Source of the DNA: Clostridia bacterium
GTDB taxonomy: Bacteria > Bacillota > Clostridia > Oscillospirales > CAG-272
Length of the DNA: 55,908 bases
Assembly (NCBI GenBank): GCA_017533565.1
Contig: JAFXHU010000009.1
Span: 1-55,908, forward strand
Reading direction: 5' to 3'
Part shown: in pieces, positions 52,801 to 55,908 of the stretch
Layout of the letters: each line of letters starts with the position of its first letter
Numbering within the stretch: the first letter of the stretch is position 1
Translations under genes and position numbers: made by a program
The notes under the pieces: model-generated
Database searches by the model: none
Told to the model about the DNA's origin: nothing
Seen by the model: the letters and a program-made list of their open reading frames with translations, nothing else

Positions 52801-52989
52801 TTCTCCGCGGGAGATTATAACGAGGTCGGAGAGCTTCTTTGGGAAACCCGCGAATATCTGTTAAACTACAACGACAGCAATGCGGAGGTTGCGGAGCAGG
52901 CGAGAAAATACCGCCTTTACAGGCAAAGATACAACGAAATTCTCCGCGCACTTAACAACGCGTTCAAGGATTTGCTGTTTGATAAATAA
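49873..52989 (+). CDS. Secreted heparinase II/III-like polysaccharide lyase
   Basis: 1038 residues with a signal peptide (LSFVLALSLSLVFVLSVLIP, cut near FALA). Residues about 35-165 look like a copper-amine-oxidase-N/stalk-type beta domain (TAYIPIAAPATYKGASVTT, GGELQLPVEKVGEDVYISI). Residues about 200-610 are an alpha/alpha toroid (HPRLLATAETFDNLRTVL, LLWQLSAEEDRQKYADAFY, GLDWIYHAFDD). Residues about 660-900 form the heparinase II/III beta-sandwich (FRSGFGDKATFVGLH, THGDMDCGNFMLSMGGVKWI, GHSTVVIRN). Such lyases cleave uronic-acid polysaccharides; the substrate here is unknown. AAGGAGG precedes the ATG. Monocistronic. Confidence 0.9.
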   Translation: MKLKKPLSFVLALSLSLVFVLSVLIPAGVTVSFALASSTYKSELWLLCGNEYALVRGQKVDISDTTDAAPFAYESTGTAYIPIAAPATYKGASVTTDGDVVTVTQSNGSAVTLNVGSTVWSGGELQLPVEKVGEDVYISILTVNSVFGTKSIYNSDIGAIIFYEGSRSSSTSLETQINTLGSLLFDRPSASQIYSDLVSHSGSADTHPRLLATAETFDNLRTVLATPNTDKDSRFYKIYSFYSSQLSAFTNYFTVNEATGEVEWKPNMQASVRQPYYLYDENGNRLVGVSTYSYVDENGETVTLKLDTERSSGLGDGYDYGGRSSVDSYTSKLKSLALLWQLSAEEDRQKYADAFYLMAIELGKWEHWGEGHFLDCADGSVEYALGLDWIYHAFDDEPQKRAEMAEILYEKGMMMGYYAIVCDDLYKQASTASYDMSSKYQYGTHARQSNTHIHVSKRAGTSGWRTINRTNNWQTVCGSGMIISALFLTEYEEYRENANFVIEQYLYSNERCLLQYAPDGAYIESPGYWGYGTNTYMRTIAALQSSLGTDYGLSKTIGLYDSFYYTIGIADGRYYMWNYHDSGGYDGSSASLGSGRVDYSSFYLAAEIFDDPTLAYLRDQMLFGEEAIGDFTVMDVLYYSPQLSEGADMDSVALDYNFKAIDTATFRSGFGDKATFVGLHTGPNAVTHGDMDCGNFMLSMGGVKWIADPGSEDYNVAGFWETGENGRRYKLYAKSTEGHSTVVIRNNSELPRGQEYTSASSDYATIDTFYSDENGGFAITDMKTEYGSSCISGKRGVLLTNSRNTVVLQDEISFSSATDLTWILNINIQNYQNISEDGKTIRVKGLDKDGKIVTLRMTLITDNDELKFRKMGAYETVFSDTYTKTGNDDTRAKDPVPRICIEANGVTSFNVAVVFQIEEHVEEIVPYNYTNMDNWRTETDAWVKEANKDINYAGTPVYPETKLGTFKSINGKLEAAFSAGDYNEVGELLWETREYLLNYNDSNAEVAEQARKYRLYRQRYNEILRALNNAFKDLLFDK

Positions 52990-53015
52990 CAAAGCGAAAA
53001 AACTGTAAAAAAAGC

Positions 53016-53046
53016 ACACGGGCGGCGTTATACACGCCACCCGTGT
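53016..53046 (+). terminator. Hairpin after the heparinase-like gene
   Basis: ACACGGGCGGCGT (53016-53028) pairs with ACGCCACCCGTGT (53034-53046) at 12 of 13 positions. The right arm is the dispersed-repeat core, identical over 16 bases to 20182-20197. The tail on the plus strand is TTAAATTAA, only moderately T-rich. Confidence 0.55.
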
Positions 53047-53075
53047 TAAATTAACTGCAAAAAAAGGATTATGAT

Positions 53076-54302
53076 ATGGACTTTGGATTTACCGAAGAAA
53101 ATGTAAACAATAATATACCCGAGGTTATCCTCTGCAAGTTTGGAGAGGTCGTTTTAAAGGGCGCAAACCGACAGAACTTCGAATCCGCGCTCGTCAAGGA
53201 GCTTCGCCGCAGAGCAAGCCCCTTCGGCACGTTTAAAATCTACTTTAAGCAATCGACCGTTTACGTCGAGCCACAGGATGCCTCCTGCGATATGGACGGA
53301 ATGTACGAGGTCGCGAAAAAGGTATTCGGCATCGTAGCCGTTAACCGCGCGGCAGTTTGCGAAAAGAGTATGGAGGCTATTCTTGAAACCGCGGAAAAAT
53401 ACCTTCCCGAAAAGCTTCGCGGCAAGCACACCTTTAAGGTTGAGGGAAAGCGCTCGGATAAAAAATTCCCCTACAAATCCCCCGAAATATCCGCACGGGT
53501 CGGCGGCGTAATTCTCTCTGCCGTCCGCGGAATACGCGTTGACGTGAAGAACCCCGACGTCGTTGTCGGCGTTGAGGTAAGAGATGACTTCGCCTATATC
53601 AGGGCGGGACAGGAGGCAGGCGCGGGCGGACTTCCGCTTCGCTCGTCGGGAAAGGGGCTTCTTCTCCTTTCGGGCGGAATTGACTCCCCCGTTGCGGGTC
53701 TTATGATGGCAAAGCGCGGTATGGAAATCGAGGCGCTGCACTTTGAGTCCTTCCCATATACCTCCGAAAGAGCGCGCGAAAAGGTCCTCACCCTCGCACA
53801 GGAAATGACCGAATACTGCGCCCGACTTCACGTCCACGTAATCTCGCTTACGCATATTCAGGAGGTGCTTCGCGATAACTGTACGGAGGATTATTTCACC
53901 CTCCTTCTTCGCGTATTTATGATGCGCCTTGCAGAAAGGTGCGCCCGCGAATACAGGTGCGGCGCGCTCATAACGGGCGAAAGCCTCGGACAGGTGGCGT
54001 CGCAAACACTCGCCGCCCTTGCCGTTACCGACGGTCAGGTGAATATCCCCGTTTTCCGTCCCTGCATCGGACTTGACAAGGAGGAAATCGTTAAAAAGGC
54101 ACGCGCCTACGGTACGTTTGAAACGGCAATTCTCCCCTACGAGGACTGTTGCACCGTGTTCACCCCCCGTCATCCAAAAACACAGCCAAGGCTTGAGGAC
54201 GTTATGGCGGAGCTTAAAAAGGTGGATTTCGATTCGCTTATCGAGGAGGCATATTCCTCTATGTACACCGTAACGAAGCTCGTTTACGAGGGGTACAGAT
54301 AA
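53076..54302 (+). CDS. thiI: tRNA 4-thiouridine synthase ThiI (no rhodanese domain)
   Basis: 408 residues. Residues about 15-190 include a ferredoxin-like and THUMP domain (KFGEVVLKGANRQNFE, KVEGKRSDKKFPYKSPEI). Residues about 195-400 are the PP-loop adenylation domain with LLLLSGGIDSPVAGLMM and ITGESLGQVASQTLAAL. The C-terminal rhodanese domain of Escherichia coli ThiI is absent, as is common in Bacillota. It makes 4-thiouridine at position 8 of tRNA and contributes to thiamine thiazole synthesis, receiving sulfur from a cysteine desulfurase that is not adjacent. Confidence 0.95.
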   Translation: MDFGFTEENVNNNIPEVILCKFGEVVLKGANRQNFESALVKELRRRASPFGTFKIYFKQSTVYVEPQDASCDMDGMYEVAKKVFGIVAVNRAAVCEKSMEAILETAEKYLPEKLRGKHTFKVEGKRSDKKFPYKSPEISARVGGVILSAVRGIRVDVKNPDVVVGVEVRDDFAYIRAGQEAGAGGLPLRSSGKGLLLLSGGIDSPVAGLMMAKRGMEIEALHFESFPYTSERAREKVLTLAQEMTEYCARLHVHVISLTHIQEVLRDNCTEDYFTLLLRVFMMRLAERCAREYRCGALITGESLGQVASQTLAALAVTDGQVNIPVFRPCIGLDKEEIVKKARAYGTFETAILPYEDCCTVFTPRHPKTQPRLEDVMAELKKVDFDSLIEEAYSSMYTVTKLVYEGYR

Positions 54303-54359
54303 TCCGCGGCGGCAAATTTGAAAGCAAACAAAGGCAAAACGCAAAATATATAATATATC

Positions 54360-54388
54360 TTGACATTTGGCTTTGCTTGTGCTAAAAT
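54360..54388 (+). promoter_or_regulatory. Promoter of the valS T-box leader
   Basis: TTGACA (54360-54365), 17 bases, TAAAAT (54383-54388). Confidence 0.85.
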
Positions 54389-54394
54389 AACTAC

Positions 54395-54667
54395 GTTACG
54401 TGGCAAACCGTTGGTTGCCCGTATCCTTTGGGAGGAGTAATCCGCACCTGCTTTTTTTAGAGAATGCGCGGTTGGTGAAAGCGCATAGCAAGGACGGACG
54501 AAGGTAGCCCAAAGTATCCCGAGAAGAACGGCGGCACGCAAAGCGCGCCTGCCTATTAGACCTCGGCGTTGCTCGCGAAAAGAGAGAAACAAGGAGAGCG
54601 TACGCTCTTGAACTTGGGTGGTACCGCGTTTTTAACGCCCCGAGGCATTTTTGCCTCGGGGATTTTT
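54395..54667 (+). promoter_or_regulatory. T-box riboswitch, valine specifier, before valS
   Basis: The conserved T-box TGGGTGGTACCGCG is at 54615-54628. AGAGAATG and GGTTGGTGAAAG upstream (54460-54480) fit the stem I region. CTTTGGG (54426-54432) can pair with CCCAAAG (54508-54514) to close the specifier loop, and GAAG-GTA-G there (GTA at 54504-54506) supplies a valine codon, matching the downstream gene. A terminator stem CCCCGAGGCA/TGCCTCGGGG (54638-54661) with ATTTTT follows, which the T-box antiterminator would oppose. Uncharged tRNA-Val should switch valS on. Confidence 0.93.
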
Positions 54668-54679
54668 GTTATAAAGGCT

Positions 54680-54695
54680 ACCCGTGTTAAATTAA
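54680..54695 (+). repeat. Copy of the dispersed CCCGTGT repeat
   Basis: ACCCGTGTTAAATTAA is identical to 53039-53054 and shares 14 bases with 40038-40051. It lies between the T-box terminator and valS. Confidence 0.55.
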
Positions 54696-54799
54696 AACGC
54701 ATTTTTCGCGCAGCTTCAACGGCTTCTGCGATTTTAAAATGCAAACAAAACCTTACATTGAAATTTAAAACGCCACGAACGTGGCAGGAGGAAAGATAA

Positions 54800-55908
54800 A
54801 TGAGAAAAGAGCTTGCCAAAAATTACAACCCCGGCGAGTTTGAGGGTAGAATTTACGAGAGCTGGTGCGAGAAAAACTACTTCGCACCCGACCCCGACCC
54901 CAAAAAGCCGCCTTTTTCGATAGTTATCCCGCCGCCAAACGTAACGGGACAGCTTCATATGGGTCACGCCCTTGACCAAACGCTCCAGGACATCATCGTC
55001 CGTACAAGACGTATGCAGGGCTATTCCACCCTTTGGGTCCCCGGCACCGATCACGCTGGTATCGCGACCCAAATAAAGGTAGAGGAAAATCTCCGCGTTA
55101 ACGAGGGGCTTTCCCGCTACGACCTCGGACGTGAAAAATTCCTTGAGCGCGTCTGGGACTGGAAGCATCAGTACGGAAACAGAATAATCAATCAGCTCAA
55201 AAAGCTCGGCTCGTCCTGCGACTGGTCGCGCGAAAGATTTACTATGGACGAGGGCTGCTCCCGCGCCGTGCGCGAGGTTTTCGTTAACCTCTATAACAAG
55301 GGTCTTATCTACCGCGGACACAGAATTATCAACTGGTGTCCCCGTTGTCTTACCGCGCTTTCCGATGCGGAGGTTGAGTATAAGGACCAGCCGGGATTTT
55401 TCTGGCACGTTAAGTACCCTATAAAGGGCGAGGACGGCTACGTTGAAATCGCAACCACACGTCCCGAAACGATGTTCGGAGATACCGCCGTTGCGGTAAA
55501 CCCCGAGGACGAGAATACGAAGCACCTTATCGGCAAAACGCTTATTCTCCCGATTGTCAACCGCGAAATTCCCGTTGTTGCCGACGATTACGTTGAAATC
55601 GGCTTCGGTACGGGCTGCGTAAAAATCACTCCCGCACACGACCCCAACGATTTCCTCGTCGGACAAAGACACGGACTTGAGCAAATCAAGGTTATGAACG
55701 ACGATGCGACGATGAACGCCTACGCGGGCAAATACGAGGGTATGGACAGATACGAGTGCAGAAGGGCGCTTGTAAAGGACCTCGAGGAGCAGGGCTTCCT
55801 CGTAAAAGCCGAGCCTCACGATCACAACGTCGGCACCTGCTACCGCTGCGGCACTACCGTAGAGCCGCTTACCTCCGATCAGTGGTTTGTTAAAATGAAG
55901 CCTCTCGC
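54800..55908 (+). CDS. valS: Valyl-tRNA synthetase, N-terminal part
   Basis: 369 codons are visible before the window ends. The HIGH-type motif [18 protein letters not shown] is near residues 44-61. [13 protein letters not shown], the zinc-type pair WCPRC and the editing (CP1) domain segments [17 protein letters not shown] and [16 protein letters not shown] are present. The KMSKS end is outside the window. It charges tRNA-Val and clears mischarged threonine. The ATG has AGGAGG upstream, and transcription is controlled by the T-box leader. Confidence 0.97.
   Translation, partial: MRKELAKNYNPGEFEGRIYESWCEKNYFAPDPDPKKPPFSIVIPPPNVTGQLHMGHALDQTLQDIIVRTRRMQGYSTLWVPGTDHAGIATQIKVEENLRVNEGLSRYDLGREKFLERVWDWKHQYGNRIINQLKKLGSSCDWSRERFTMDEGCSRAVREVFVNLYNKGLIYRGHRIINWCPRCLTALSDAEVEYKDQPGFFWHVKYPIKGEDGYVEIATTRPETMFGDTAVAVNPEDENTKHLIGKTLILPIVNREIPVVADDYVEIGFGTGCVKITPAHDPNDFLVGQRHGLEQIKVMNDDATMNAYAGKYEGMDRYECRRALVKDLEEQGFLVKAEPHDHNVGTCYRCGTTVEPLTSDQWFVKMKPL

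Noticed and set aside
54303-54799. tRNA gene in the gap before valS
   Set aside because: The structured region is fully explained by a T-box leader; no tRNA-like acceptor or T-arm sequence was seen here or elsewhere in the window.

Overview
The window looks like a chromosomal segment of a spore-forming, Gram-positive-type bacterium of the class Clostridia (Bacillota), most likely an uncultured gut lineage. The grounds are the forespore sigma factors sigG and the complete spoIIAA-spoIIAB-spoIIAC operon, an AddB nuclease, a CarD-family regulator, a T-box leader on valS, strong AGGAGG-type ribosome sites and the absence of outer-membrane genes. No tRNA, rRNA, CRISPR, prophage or transposase was found. 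The order cannot be fixed from the sequence alone. Many promoters share one near-invariant form, TTGATT or TTGACA, 17 bases, then TAAAAT or TATAAT.

Layout. 1-2.2 kb: two tandem TIR proteins on the minus strand (one cut by the window edge). 2.2-8.6 kb: sigG behind a forespore-type promoter, a membrane protein, two small helical proteins of unknown function, the spoIIA operon and groES-groEL. 8.7-11.1 kb: amino-sugar genes, with a phosphoglucosamine mutase fused to an HTH repressor-like domain and a left-handed beta-helix transferase. 11.3-15.8 kb: carD convergent with addB, which follows a small winged-helix regulator. 15.9-19.5 kb: a KDPG aldolase fused to a VOC domain, and a 745-residue coiled-coil protein of unknown function. 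19.6-21 kb: rsmG followed by a Noc-like protein with no ParB N-terminal domain. 21.2-29.5 kb: an SGNH hydrolase, methylglyoxal synthase, a 1663-residue secreted beta-helix/LRR protein and a sialate O-acetylesterase-like lipoprotein. 29.6-38.2 kb: ylmH, a parvulin, an rRNA m5C methyltransferase, an M16 peptidase, a GH106-like glycosidase and prfB without its usual frameshift. 38.3-44.8 kb: a DUF1858-trmK-nif3 operon, an AraC regulator, and a secreted phosphoesterase/beta-helix protein followed by a 39-residue peptide gene. 44.8-49.7 kb: dapA, queA, a 162-base tandem repeat, an rlmA gene broken by an amber codon, ruvX and asparaginase. 49.8-55.9 kb: a secreted heparinase II/III-like lyase, thiI and a T-box-controlled valS that runs off the end.

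Most genes are housekeeping (RNA modification, translation, sporulation, chaperones). Scattered among them are exported or cytoplasmic carbohydrate-active proteins, which fits a glycan-degrading gut organism. The less ordinary items are a family of short dispersed repeats built on CCCGTGT, the 162-base tandem repeat whose hairpin differs by compensating changes, the mini-Noc protein, the HTH-GlmM fusion with its promoter buried in a 16-base tandem operator, the small peptide gene at 44611, and the TIR/TPR pair.
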